48,011 nucleotides of DNA, taken from Streptomyces sp. ISL-94 (GTDB lineage Bacteria; Actinomycetota; Actinomycetes; Streptomycetales; Streptomycetaceae). Under the pieces are notes generated by a model that worked only from the letters and a program-made list of their open reading frames with translations, did no database searches and had not been told where the DNA came from. Positions within the stretch are counted from its first letter, which is position 1, and every line of letters starts with the position of its first letter. The DNA is taken from the NCBI RefSeq assembly GCF_018614075.1, contig NZ_JAGGOZ010000075.1:1-48011 (forward strand). The letters are read 5' to 3'. The position numbers and the translations under genes are program-made. Below, one piece after another: positions 35,459 through 43,542 of the stretch.

Positions 35459-38344
35459 GTGCACAGATCAATCAGGGCGTCCGACGGGTCCCGAGGGCGG
35501 GCCCGGGCCGCAGGTCGTGGCAGGAGCGTGGCCGTACCGCTCGCCCTCTTACTTCTCGCCGAGTCGGCCCTCCTGGCCGGCGCCGCGGCCCCGGCGGGAG
35601 CGGACCCCGCTCCCGCCGGCCCCGCCACCGGGCCGGCGCGAGCGGCCGCGAGCCGCGCCCAGGACCGGGAGGCGTCGGCCGCCCGGCTCACCGCGCAGGC
35701 GCAGGGCCGCCGGATCGAGGTGACCGGCGCCCGTACCGAGGCCACCACCCTGTGGGCCAACCCCGATGGGACCATGTCGGTGGAGTCCTTCGCGGGCCCC
35801 GTACGGTTCCGCGAGGGCGGCCGCTGGGTCGATGTGGACGTATCCCTCGTGAAGGACCCGGACGGTTCCGTACGGTCCAAGGCGCATCCGCGCGGCCTGA
35901 AGCTGGCGGGCCGTACCCCTGCGGCCGGAGGCGACCTGGTCACCTTGGGCAGCGGCGAGCAGACCGTGTCCCTGGGCTGGACGGGCGCCCTGCCGGAACC
36001 CCTGCTCGACGGCGCCAAGGCGACGTACGTGAACGTCGCGCCCGCCACGGACCTGGTCGTCGAGGCCACCAGGACCGGTTTCGAGCAGTACCTCGTGGCC
36101 AAGGACCCTTCGGCCGCCGAGAGCGCCGCGTCCTTCACCCTGCCGGTCCGGGCCAAGGGCATCAAGGCGGCCCAGCAGGCCGACCGGTCCGTCGCCCTCA
36201 CCGACGCCAGGACCGGCAACGCCGTCGGCAAGCTGCCGACGCCCTTCATGTGGGACGCCTCGCGCGACGAGTCCGGGCGGGAGGGCGCACGTCGTGCACC
36301 CGTCGGAATCGACGTAGTGCAGCGCGGCGACGCGTTCGATCTGAAGGTCTCCGCGGACAAGGGCTTCCTCAAGGACGCGGACACGAAGTTCCCCGTCACC
36401 ATCGACCCCGCGGTGTACTTCGGCACCAACTTCGACACCATGGTCCGCAACGGTGTCACCGACGATCTGTCGGGCGACATCGGTCTGGAAGTCGGACGCG
36501 CGTGGCAGAAGACCGAGGCGCGCTCCTTCATCAACTTCCCGCGGAACGGGTCCGTCACCGGACAGGACGTCCTCAACGCCGAGCTGAACCTGTTCTCCGT
36601 GTGGTCGGACTCGTGTGAGGCCCGCTCCTGGGAGATCTGGGACACGGGCACGGTCGACGCCGCCACCCGCTGGAACACGCAGCCCGCCTGGCGCTCGAAG
36701 GTGACCTCCTCGACCCAGACGTACGGGCACACGGACTGCGGCGTCCGCTGGCTGTCGGAGGACATCACCCCTCTCGTCAAGCAGTGGTCGGGCACGAACC
36801 GGTCCGTGGACACCATCGGGCTGCGCGCCACGGACGAGGCCGACTACAAGTCGTTCAAGATCTTCGCCTCCGCCGACGCGCCCGCGAACCCGCCGTCCAT
36901 TCTCGTCACCTACGAGGCGCCGGCGGACCCGGTCAAGGACCATGTCGTCTACTGGAACGACGTCCTGCAGGAGACCTACCGCCAGGTCGGCGGAGCGCCC
37001 GGCCCGCTGGCCCGGGCGGGTGCCATGATGCACGGCGCGATCTACGACGCGGCCAACTCCGCCCGGTGCGCGGAAGGCGCCGTCAAGTGCCTGGGCGCCC
37101 CGTACCTGGTGAAGGCCACGGCTGCCAACGGCGCGCTGCCGGATGTGAACAGCGCCATCGACCACGCGGCCTTCGAGGTGCTGAAGTCGGTCTATCCGGC
37201 TTACAACTTCGACGACGAGCTCGTGGCCGCGCGCTCCACGATCCCGGCCGCCGTCACCGCCGAGCAGCGTGCGGCGGGCACCGATGTCGGCCAGCAGGCG
37301 GCCGCCGCCATGATCGCGGCGCGGCAGAACGACGGCTCCGCCCCGGCGGCGCCCTATACGGGCAGCCAGACCCCCGGCTACTGGCGCCCGACCGGTACCG
37401 GCAACGGCGCCACCCCCGAGTGGGGCAAGGTCAAGCCCTTCGGCATGACCACAGGGTCGCAGTTCCGCCCCACGGGCCCGGTCCCCGGCACCACCACCAT
37501 GGACGGCCTGCTCAAGACCCAGGCGTACGCCGACCAGGTCACGGAGGTCAAGAACCTCGGCGGCGCCGACTCCACGGCCCGCACCGCCGACCAGACCAAG
37601 GCCGCCCTCTTCTGGGCCAACGACCTCGACACCACCTACAAGCCGCCGGGCCAGCTCTTCGAGCTGACCCAGATCCTCTCCCGGCAGCAGGGCCTGACGG
37701 TCGTCGCCAACGCGAAGCTGTTCGCGCTCACCGCGTTCGCGATGGCCGACGCCGGTGTCACCGCCTGGGACGCCAAGTACCAGACGGAGATCGACCTGTG
37801 GCGCCCCGAGAGCGCCATCCGCCTCGACGGGGACGGCAACCCGAACACCGTCGGCGACCCGAACTGGCAGCCGCTCTCCCAGGACAAGAACGGCAAGCAC
37901 TTCAGCCCGCCCTTCCCCGCCTACGTCTCCGGTCACGCCACCTTCGGCGGGGCCTGGGCCAAGGTCATGCAGAACTGGTTCGGCACCGACCAGATGACTT
38001 TCACCGGCACCACGGAGGACCCCAACGCCCTCGGCGTGACGCGGACGTTCACCAGCTTCTCCGCCGCCGCCCAGGAGAACGCCATCGGCCGGGTCTGGCT
38101 CGGCGTCCACTACAAGTGGGACGGCACCGACGGCGTCAGCTCCGGCAGCCAGGCCGCCGCGTACACCACGGCCAACAGGCTGCAGCCGAACACCGCCGCC
38201 GACTGGGTCGCGTACGAGAACCTGAGCAACCTCGGAGGCTGCGAGGCCCAGGGCAAGCGCCTCGTGGCGGAGCACCGGTGGACCGCGTACAAGTGCACCC
38301 AGATCGCCCCGCCCGAGCCCGGCCACCGGCTCTCCGTCAAGTGA
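35459..38344 (+). CDS. Secreted DNRLRE-type module fused to a vanadium-dependent haloperoxidase / PAP2 domain
   Basis: The product has 961 residues. GTG 35459 has AGGAG 9 nt upstream. The N-terminus is Arg-rich and then hydrophobic (VAVPLALLLLAESALLAGA) with likely cleavage near AGAD, so the protein is exported. Residues about 80-320 resemble the N-terminal region of actinobacterial wall-associated DNRLRE proteins, and about 320-490 form a DNRLRE-like beta domain (SFINFPRNGSVTGQDVLNAE, then WLSEDITPLVKQWSG). Residues about 500-950 form a vanadium haloperoxidase / PAP2 domain: Lys773 and Arg782-Pro783 in KYQTEIDLWRPE, Ser-Gly-His at 824-826 in PAYVSGHATFGG, and Arg878/His884 in IGRVWLGVHY. All vanadate or phosphate ligands are present, although Lys-to-Arg spacing is 8 rather than the classical 6. 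Halogenation or phosphatase activity outside the cell is likely. Confidence 0.82.
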   Translation: MHRSIRASDGSRGRARAAGRGRSVAVPLALLLLAESALLAGAAAPAGADPAPAGPATGPARAAASRAQDREASAARLTAQAQGRRIEVTGARTEATTLWANPDGTMSVESFAGPVRFREGGRWVDVDVSLVKDPDGSVRSKAHPRGLKLAGRTPAAGGDLVTLGSGEQTVSLGWTGALPEPLLDGAKATYVNVAPATDLVVEATRTGFEQYLVAKDPSAAESAASFTLPVRAKGIKAAQQADRSVALTDARTGNAVGKLPTPFMWDASRDESGREGARRAPVGIDVVQRGDAFDLKVSADKGFLKDADTKFPVTIDPAVYFGTNFDTMVRNGVTDDLSGDIGLEVGRAWQKTEARSFINFPRNGSVTGQDVLNAELNLFSVWSDSCEARSWEIWDTGTVDAATRWNTQPAWRSKVTSSTQTYGHTDCGVRWLSEDITPLVKQWSGTNRSVDTIGLRATDEADYKSFKIFASADAPANPPSILVTYEAPADPVKDHVVYWNDVLQETYRQVGGAPGPLARAGAMMHGAIYDAANSARCAEGAVKCLGAPYLVKATAANGALPDVNSAIDHAAFEVLKSVYPAYNFDDELVAARSTIPAAVTAEQRAAGTDVGQQAAAAMIAARQNDGSAPAAPYTGSQTPGYWRPTGTGNGATPEWGKVKPFGMTTGSQFRPTGPVPGTTTMDGLLKTQAYADQVTEVKNLGGADSTARTADQTKAALFWANDLDTTYKPPGQLFELTQILSRQQGLTVVANAKLFALTAFAMADAGVTAWDAKYQTEIDLWRPESAIRLDGDGNPNTVGDPNWQPLSQDKNGKHFSPPFPAYVSGHATFGGAWAKVMQNWFGTDQMTFTGTTEDPNALGVTRTFTSFSAAAQENAIGRVWLGVHYKWDGTDGVSSGSQAAAYTTANRLQPNTAADWVAYENLSNLGGCEAQGKRLVAEHRWTAYKCTQIAPPEPGHRLSVK

Positions 38345-38376
38345 CCCGGCCCCGAGAGAGGAAGACAGACACAGTC

Positions 38377-38919
38377 ATGCGCATGTGGAACAAGCCCTTC
38401 CGAGGTCGCCCCGGGCGCGCGGCCCTCGCCCTCGCGGCGGCCCTCGCCCTCGCCGGCGCGGCGGCGCCGCTGTCCGCCGCCCTCTCCACCAGTGCGGCGG
38501 ACGCCGCGGAGGCGCAGGGCGGTGGACGGGACCGGTTGCTGCCCACCCCCGGGGTGCCACGGATATCCGACGGCCCTTACGCGGGATTCCAGCTCTGCGG
38601 ATCGGCGGCCGGCAAACCCGTCGTAACCAGCGGGTCGCCCACCCTCGCGGCCACCCTGGAATCGGTGGCCCCGCCCGGCACCGTGGAGACGCCGAACGCG
38701 GACGGCAACCGCCACAAGGTCGTCTTCGAAGTCGACGCGGCGGACGGCAAGCAGATCGTACGCAAGCAGCTGACCAGCGACACAAGCCACGATGCCGCGT
38801 ATCAGCTCCCCGAAGGCAAGCTCACCAACGGCGAGTACCGCTGGCGCGCCCGCGTCACGGACGCGGACGCGGTCTCCGAGTGGACCGCATGGTGCGACTT
38901 CACGGTCAAGCGCTCCTGA
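38377..38919 (+). CDS. Small secreted beta-sandwich protein
   Basis: The product has 180 residues. GAGAGAGGAAG precedes the ATG. The N-terminus has a clear signal peptide (RAALALAAALALAGAAAPLSA, cleavage near AADA). The mature part (about 55-180) has SGSPTLAATLESVAP, then HKVVFEVDAADGKQIVRKQL and ends with GEYRWRARVTDADAVSEWTA followed by CDFTV. That repeated-strand pattern is the fibronectin-type fold found in actinobacterial DNRLRE and LamG-like wall proteins. It follows the haloperoxidase gene by 32 nt in the same direction, and a strong terminator follows it, so the two form an operon of exported proteins. Confidence 0.75.
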   Translation: MRMWNKPFRGRPGRAALALAAALALAGAAAPLSAALSTSAADAAEAQGGGRDRLLPTPGVPRISDGPYAGFQLCGSAAGKPVVTSGSPTLAATLESVAPPGTVETPNADGNRHKVVFEVDAADGKQIVRKQLTSDTSHDAAYQLPEGKLTNGEYRWRARVTDADAVSEWTAWCDFTVKRS

Positions 38920-38938
38920 GAACCGTCGGCCCCTAGGC

Positions 38939-38981
38939 CGGCGACCGGCCCGTCGGCTTCCCGCCGACGGGCCGGTCGCCG
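38939..38981 (+). terminator. Strong intrinsic hairpin closing the haloperoxidase operon
   Basis: A 19-bp perfect stem built on GGCGACCGGCCCGTCGGC with a 5-nt TTCCC loop lies 20 nt after the stop codon of the small secreted protein. There is no T-run, as is usual in streptomycetes. Confidence 0.8.
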
Positions 38982-39097
38982 CCTTACGGCCCGGTCGCCC
39001 GTAAGGAAACCGTCATACGGCGGGCATGGCGCCGCCGGCGCCGAGGCCGTTGACTGTGGGTTACACATCCGACGAGAGAAATGACGAGGGAGTCGAC

Positions 39098-39670
39098 GTG
39101 GGATTCGGGAACAGGCGCGGACGGCTGATCGTTGGCGCGCTGATCACCGCCGTGGTGGTGCTGGGCGTCGGCTTGTACCTGTTCCAGCCGTGGAAGCTCT
39201 GGCAGAACGAGACGGTCAGCGAGGCACTTCCGACGGTGCCCGCCGCCCCGCCGCCCGGTTCCTCGCCGACGGCGGCCCCCACGAACTCCGGTCCCGCCCC
39301 TGCCGCCGATCCCGGTCCGCAGACCCTCCTTCAGGGAACCCTGGTCAGCCACGAGCACACCACCACGGGCACGGCCAAGCTCATCCGGCTCTCCGACGGC
39401 ACGCGCACGCTGCGCCTGGAGAACCTGGACACCAGCAACGGGCCGGATCTGCGCGTCTGGCTGACCGATGCCCCGGTCAAGGAGGGCAAGGACGGCTGGG
39501 AGGTCTTCGACGACGGCAAGCACGTCAGTCTGGGCAAGCTCAAGGGAAACAAGGGCGACCAGAACTACGAGATCCCGGCCGACGTGAACCTCGCCGACTA
39601 CTCCAGCGTCACCATCTGGTGCGACCGTTTCAACGTGTCCTTCGGCGCGGCAGCACTCCGGTCCGCGTGA
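39098..39670 (+). CDS. Membrane-anchored DM13-like domain protein
   Basis: The product has 190 residues from GTG 39098, chosen because GAGGGAG lies about 5 nt upstream; the longer frame upstream has no such site. One transmembrane anchor (LIVGALITAVVVLGVGLYLF) is followed by a Pro/Ala-rich linker and a C-terminal beta domain. That domain reads TGTAKLIRLSDGTRTLRLEN, then TSNGPDLRVWLTDAPVKEG and ADYSSVTIWCDRFNVSFGAA, the pattern of DM13 domains, which are extracytoplasmic and have been proposed to act in redox or electron transfer. A single Cys in the IWCDRF strand is conserved in the family. Independent of its neighbours, separated by a terminator. Confidence 0.78.
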   Translation: MGFGNRRGRLIVGALITAVVVLGVGLYLFQPWKLWQNETVSEALPTVPAAPPPGSSPTAAPTNSGPAPAADPGPQTLLQGTLVSHEHTTTGTAKLIRLSDGTRTLRLENLDTSNGPDLRVWLTDAPVKEGKDGWEVFDDGKHVSLGKLKGNKGDQNYEIPADVNLADYSSVTIWCDRFNVSFGAAALRSA

Positions 39671-40125
39671 CGCTGCGGCGGCCTCACCTGGCGCCTTCAC
39701 CAGCGCTTCCTGCAGGCCCTACTGCGACGCCGGCGGGCGCATCGAAGGTGCGCCGAGCACCGAACTCCTACGCGAGGCCCTGGGCTGCTTCAGCACGGGC
39801 ACCCATCACGCATAACTCTCCTCGTGGCCAGCGAGGTGTGTGACGTGCGCACGCAAGTGGCAAGGGCCCCGATGCGGCAGGAGCAAGGGCCGGCCTGCGC
39901 GCAGCACGGCGTCAGGAATCGGCGAAGAGGTCCGGAACGGTCCGGACAGCTCGCTCGAACGGCTCCGTGCTGCCGCCCGCCCGGGAGGGACCTTGGGCAC
40001 TTTCGAGAAAGCTGACCAACAGGGCGGCCTTTGCTCGGTGTTGCCGCGCTGGTGTCCCAACTGGCGATGACGACCGCCGGGCTCCGCTCACCATTGCAAT
40101 GGCCCTGCGACCCACTGGGACGCGG
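39671..40125. other. Gap without a recognisable gene near the tRNA-Pro end of the island
   Basis: No gene is convincing. A plus-strand frame ending near 39813 reads PSTELLREALGCFSTG, like the start of a flavin reductase, but it stops at once and has no start context, so it may be a fossil fragment. No integrase remnant could be found here. Confidence 0.4.
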
Positions 40126-40147
40126 TGGTCACCAAGTGGTCCCCAAA
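40126..40147. repeat. Tandem 11-bp TGGTCMCCAAR repeat (candidate integrase arm site)
   Basis: TGGTCACCAAG and TGGTCCCCAAA lie head to tail 61 bp from the tRNA-Pro 3' end. They match, in the same orientation, the repeat pair at 23207-23228 near the tRNA fragment. Confidence 0.6.
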
Positions 40148-40155
40148 AATGATCG

Positions 40156-40189
40156 AGGGGCCGTTTCAGATTGCTCTGAAACGGCCCCT
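40156..40189 (-). terminator. Hairpin terminator of tRNA-Pro
   Basis: A 15-bp perfect stem (AGGGGCCGTTTCAGA and its complement) with a TTGC loop lies 19 nt downstream of the tRNA 3' end on the minus strand. Confidence 0.75.
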
Positions 40190-40208
40190 GACCTGCGACT
40201 CTTTCGAG

Positions 40209-40282
<74 letters not shown>

Positions 40283-40390
40283 TTGTGCTGTTGATCTGGG
40301 GTTTCCCCCGTCCCGGCGGCACATGCAGAACATTACCCCACGTAGAGGGGTGCGCATGCACTGGTTTCCGCCGGGAGGGAGGATGGCCGG

Positions 40391-40870
40391 GTGAACGCAC
40401 GGGATCGGGATGTTGAGGGGCGGGCGCGCAGTGCGCGGCCGAGGGACGGGCTGGGGCGGCCGTTGCCGTACGGGGTGCCGGGGGTGGAGCGGCAGCCCGA
40501 AGGGGTGGTGCGGTCGGGGGCCGAGACCGTGCGGGAGGCGCAGCGGCTGTTGGACGCCGGGATGCCGTTCCACGCGCACGAGGTGTTCGAGGACGCCTGG
40601 AAGTCCGGGCCGCAGGGCGAGGTCCCGCTCTGGCGGGGGCTGGCGCAGCTCGCCGTCGGGCTGACGCACGCCGCGCGCGGGAACACCGTCGGCGGGGCGC
40701 GGCTGCTGCGGCGGGGGGCCGGCGGGATCGAGGGGCTGCGGGGGGAGGCGTACGGGATCGATGTGCCGGGCCTGGTGCGGTGGGCCCGGGAGCTGGCCGG
40801 GCGGGTGGAGGCCGGCGGTACGGCCGTCGATGCCGTGCGGGAGGCGCCGAGGCTCGGCGGGGCCGGGTAG
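40391..40870 (+). CDS. DUF309 family protein
   Basis: The product has 159 residues from GTG 40391. The core matches DUF309: AGMPFHAHEVFEDAWKSGP, then EVPLWRGLAQLAVGLTHAARG and GGARLLRRGAGGIEGLRG. These are small helical proteins of unknown biochemical function with a conserved HEVxExxW and RGLxQ. The first 45 residues are Arg/Gly-rich and poorly conserved-looking, so a downstream start is possible. It is the first gene after the tRNA on the chromosomal side. Confidence 0.87.
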   Translation: MNARDRDVEGRARSARPRDGLGRPLPYGVPGVERQPEGVVRSGAETVREAQRLLDAGMPFHAHEVFEDAWKSGPQGEVPLWRGLAQLAVGLTHAARGNTVGGARLLRRGAGGIEGLRGEAYGIDVPGLVRWARELAGRVEAGGTAVDAVREAPRLGGAG

Positions 40871-40911
40871 GTCCGGGCGGCGGGGCCTGTGCCGGCTGCG
40901 CCCGGACCGGC

Positions 40912-41330
40912 TCAGGCGGCGGGCTGGAGCAGGTCCCAGCGGTTTCCGTACAGGTCCTCGAAGACCGCTACGGAACCGTACGCCTCGTGGCGCGGCTCCT
41001 CCAGGAAGCGGACGCCCTCGGCGGTCATGCGGGCGTGGTCGCGGGCGAAGTCGTCGGTGTACAGGAAGAAGCCGACGCGGCCGCCCGTCTGGTCGCCGAC
41101 GCGGGCGCGCTGGGCCTCGTCCTTCGCCCGGGCCAGGAGGAGTGCGGACTCCTTGGCGCCGGGCGGGCGGACCACGACCCAGCGGGAGCCTCCCCCAGCT
41201 ACCGCTGGGAGGTGCCCCCAGGCCGGGCGGTGTCCTCGGCCAGGTCGAAGCCGAGGGCGCGCGTGTAGAAGTCGATGGCCTCGTCGTAGTCGTGGACCAC
41301 GAGGGCGGTGAGGGCGATGTGCGAGGGCAT
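40912..41330 (-). pseudogene. VOC-family (glyoxalase-like) gene disrupted by a palindromic repeat insertion
   Basis: The 5' part from ATG 41330 reads MPSHIALTALVVHDYDEAID, then FYTRALGFDLAEDTARPG, a normal VOC start. The 3' part, in a different frame, reads VVVRPPGAKESALLLARAKD and ends with VAVFEDLYGNRWDLLQP, a normal VOC end with its Glu and His-position residues. Between them lies about 35 bp of GC-rich palindromic sequence (about 41184-41220) that shifts the frame. Removing it would restore a protein of about 127 residues, the usual VOC single-domain pair length. It was probably an intact gene until recently. It lies just after the lactate utilisation operon on the same strand. Confidence 0.75.
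41184..41220. repeat. Short palindromic (REP-like) element inside the VOC gene
   Basis: The core CCTCCCCCAGC, TACC, GCTGGGAGG can form a hairpin, flanked by GGGAG on one side and GGTGCCCCC on the other. A related TGGGGGCACCTCC motif occurs inside the MITE-like element near the window's right end (47917-47930), so it appears to be a dispersed repeat. Confidence 0.65.
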
Positions 41331-41335
41331 GCCCC

Positions 41336-42058
41336 CTATTGTGCGCCGACGAGGATCACTTCCAGGGTGCGGGGCCCGTGGACGCCTTCCACCCGGTCGA
41401 GTTCGATGTCGCTGGTGGCGGAGGGGCCGGAGATCCACGTCAGGGGGCGGGCGGGGTCGAGGCGTTCGAGTGCCTGCGGGACCGAGTCGACCACCTGGTC
41501 GGGGACGCGGACCACGCAGATGTGGTGGTCGGGGATGAGGGTGATGCGGCGGCGGCCCTGGTCCGGGGCGCCGTCGAGGATGATCGTGCCGGTCTCGGCG
41601 ATGGCCAGGGCGCAGCCGGTGACCACGCTGTCGACGCCGTTCAGCTGGTGCGGGGTCGAGGCCGCCTCGTCGTGGACGCGGGCCGGGCCGGCGGCGGAGA
41701 GCCAGTGCGGGGGCAGGCCGGGCGGGACGAGGACCGTCGCGGAGGCGGCGAGCAGCCGCGCCAGGAGCCCGGGGAGGCCGTCCTCGGTGGTGCGGTGGAC
41801 CTTCGCCCGGTATTCCGCGAGGTTGGCCGCGAGCAGGTCCGCCCGCTCCTGCGCGGTACGGGCGCCGTGGACCCGGAGGTAGTCCCGGGGGATCTCCCCG
41901 TCGGGACCCGGGAGAGAGCCCGCGTCCGGGCCCGGGAGGAAGCCCCCGTCCGGGCCCGGGAGGAAGCCCCCGTCGGGACCCGGGAGCGAACCCCCGTCGG
42001 GGCCCGCGTCCGGCACGGCGCGGCGGATGCGTGCCAGGATGCGGTCCTTGCTGCTCAC
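41336..42058 (-). CDS. lutC: LutC-like lactate utilisation protein
   Basis: The product has 240 residues from GTG 42058, which overlaps the lutB stop (GTGA). The C-terminal LUD domain is clear: TPHQLNGVDSVVTGCALAIA, then ETGTIILDGAPDQGRRRITL and LIPDHHICVVRVPDQVV. LutC is one of the three subunits of the iron-sulphur complex that oxidises L-lactate to pyruvate. Residues about 19-53 are an unusual insert of tandem SLPGPDGG-type octapeptides from a 24-bp DNA repeat, in place of the short linker found in other LutC proteins. The insert probably tolerates length change. Confidence 0.88.
   Translation of the reverse strand: MSSKDRILARIRRAVPDAGPDGGSLPGPDGGFLPGPDGGFLPGPDAGSLPGPDGEIPRDYLRVHGARTAQERADLLAANLAEYRAKVHRTTEDGLPGLLARLLAASATVLVPPGLPPHWLSAAGPARVHDEAASTPHQLNGVDSVVTGCALAIAETGTIILDGAPDQGRRRITLIPDHHICVVRVPDQVVDSVPQALERLDPARPLTWISGPSATSDIELDRVEGVHGPRTLEVILVGAQ
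41899..42003. repeat. 24-bp tandem repeat in lutC
   Basis: About four copies of a 24-bp unit of the form CCCGGGAGGAAGCCCCCGTCSGGR encode the GPDGG(F/S)LP octapeptide in the LutC N-terminal linker. Copies 2 and 3 are nearly identical, which suggests recent expansion. Confidence 0.85.
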
Positions 42059-43542
42059 TGCGGGGTCTCCCGTTCGCGCGTGGTCCACCAGTCGCGGAAG
42101 GACTGCGCCGGGACGGGTGGCAGTTCGCGGGCGTCGGTCCAGGCCCGGCCCGGGCCGGGCAGCCTGCGGGGCGCCAGCCTGCGGGCCCGGGCCAGCAGCC
42201 GCTCCCCCGCGCGCAGCGCGGCGGGCCAGTCGGCGTGGTTGAGGAGCAGCCGGGCGGCGCGCATCGCGGCCCGTTCGGCGGTGTGTCCGTGCGCCGGGCG
42301 GATGCGTACGCGGATGCCGTCGCGCGTCACCGGGCCGCCTTGGACCACCCGTTCGCGCAGGTGGACGAGGGCCTCGGGGATGTCGATGGCGACCGGGCAG
42401 ACCTCGTAGCAGGCCCCGCACAGCGTGGAGGCGTAGGGCAGCGAGGCGTCGATCTCGCTGCCGGTGCCGCGCAGTTGGGGGCTGAGGATGGCGCCGATGG
42501 GGCCCGGGTAGACGGATCCGTAGGCGTGGCCGCCGGCGCGCTCGTAGACCGGGCAGACGTTGAGGCAGGCGGAGCAGCGGATGCAGCGCAGGGCCTGGCG
42601 GCCCACCTCGTCGGCGAGGGTGTCGGTGCGGCCGTTGTCGAGGAGGACGAGGTGGAAGGCGGACGGGCCGTCGCCGTCCGTGGTGCCCGTCCACATGGTC
42701 GTGTACGGGTTCATCCGCTCGGCCGTCGAGGAGCGCGGCAGCGTCTGGAGGAAGATCTCCAGGTCCCGGAAGGTCGGCACGACCTTTTCGATGCCCACCA
42801 CCGAGATCAGGGTCTCGGGCAGGGTCAGGCACATGCGGCCGTTGCCCTCGGACTCGAAGACAACCATCGTGCCCGTCTCGGCGACCATGAAGTTGGCCCC
42901 GGACACGGCGACTTTGGCGCGCAGGAACTTCTCGCGCAGGTGCAGGCGGGCGGCTTCGGCCAGTTCGCGGGGGTCGTCGCCCAGCCCGTCCGGCGCCGGG
43001 CGGCCCCAGCTGCCCATCTCCGTGCGGAAGATGTCGCGGATCTCGCCCCGGTTGCGGTGGATGGCCGGGACCAGGATGTGGGAGGGCCGGTCGCGGCCGA
43101 GCTGCACGATGAGCTCGGCGAGGTCGGTCTCGTAGGCGGCGATCCCGGCTGCCTCCAGCGCCTCGTTGAGGCCGATCTCCTGGGTGGCCATGGACTTGAC
43201 CTTGACGACCTCCCGCTCGCCGGTGGCGCGCACCAGGTCCGTCACGATGCGGTTGGCCTCGTCGGCGTCGGCCGCCCAGTGGACGGTGCCGCCGGCCGCC
43301 GTGACCGAGGCCTCCAGCTCCAGCAGGTAGCGGTCGAGATGGCGCAGGGTGTGGTCCTTGACCGCCTTGCCGGCGGCGCGCAGCCGGTCCCAGTCCTCCA
43401 GTTCGGCGACCGCGCGGGCCCGCTTGTCGCGGATGGTGCGGGTGGCGTGCCGGAGGTTGGCGCGCAGCACGTCGTCCCGTACGGCCTCCCGCGCGGCGGA
43501 GGGGAAGGCGGGCATGCCGAGATGCGTACCGGTACCCGTCAT
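42055..43542 (-). CDS. lutB: LutB-like iron-sulphur lactate utilisation protein
   Basis: The product has 495 residues and starts at ATG 43542, overlapping the lutA stop (ATGA). The N-terminal LUD domain has VVKVKSMATQEIGLNEALEA and VAVSGANFMVAETGTMVVFE. The C-terminal part has two 4Fe-4S cluster motifs, CIRCSACLNVCPVYERAGGH and, about 55 residues on, CGACYEVCPVAIDIPEAL. This is the standard LutB/LldF layout. It is the electron-transfer subunit of the LutABC complex for growth on L-lactate. The length is typical. Confidence 0.93.
   Translation of the reverse strand: MTGTGTHLGMPAFPSAAREAVRDDVLRANLRHATRTIRDKRARAVAELEDWDRLRAAGKAVKDHTLRHLDRYLLELEASVTAAGGTVHWAADADEANRIVTDLVRATGEREVVKVKSMATQEIGLNEALEAAGIAAYETDLAELIVQLGRDRPSHILVPAIHRNRGEIRDIFRTEMGSWGRPAPDGLGDDPRELAEAARLHLREKFLRAKVAVSGANFMVAETGTMVVFESEGNGRMCLTLPETLISVVGIEKVVPTFRDLEIFLQTLPRSSTAERMNPYTTMWTGTTDGDGPSAFHLVLLDNGRTDTLADEVGRQALRCIRCSACLNVCPVYERAGGHAYGSVYPGPIGAILSPQLRGTGSEIDASLPYASTLCGACYEVCPVAIDIPEALVHLRERVVQGGPVTRDGIRVRIRPAHGHTAERAAMRAARLLLNHADWPAALRAGERLLARARRLAPRRLPGPGRAWTDARELPPVPAQSFRDWWTTRERETPQ

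Noticed and set aside
39671..39813. Possible flavin reductase start (PSTELLREALGCFSTG)
   Set aside because: Only about 20 residues look similar, there is no start context, and the frame ends at once. At most a fossil.
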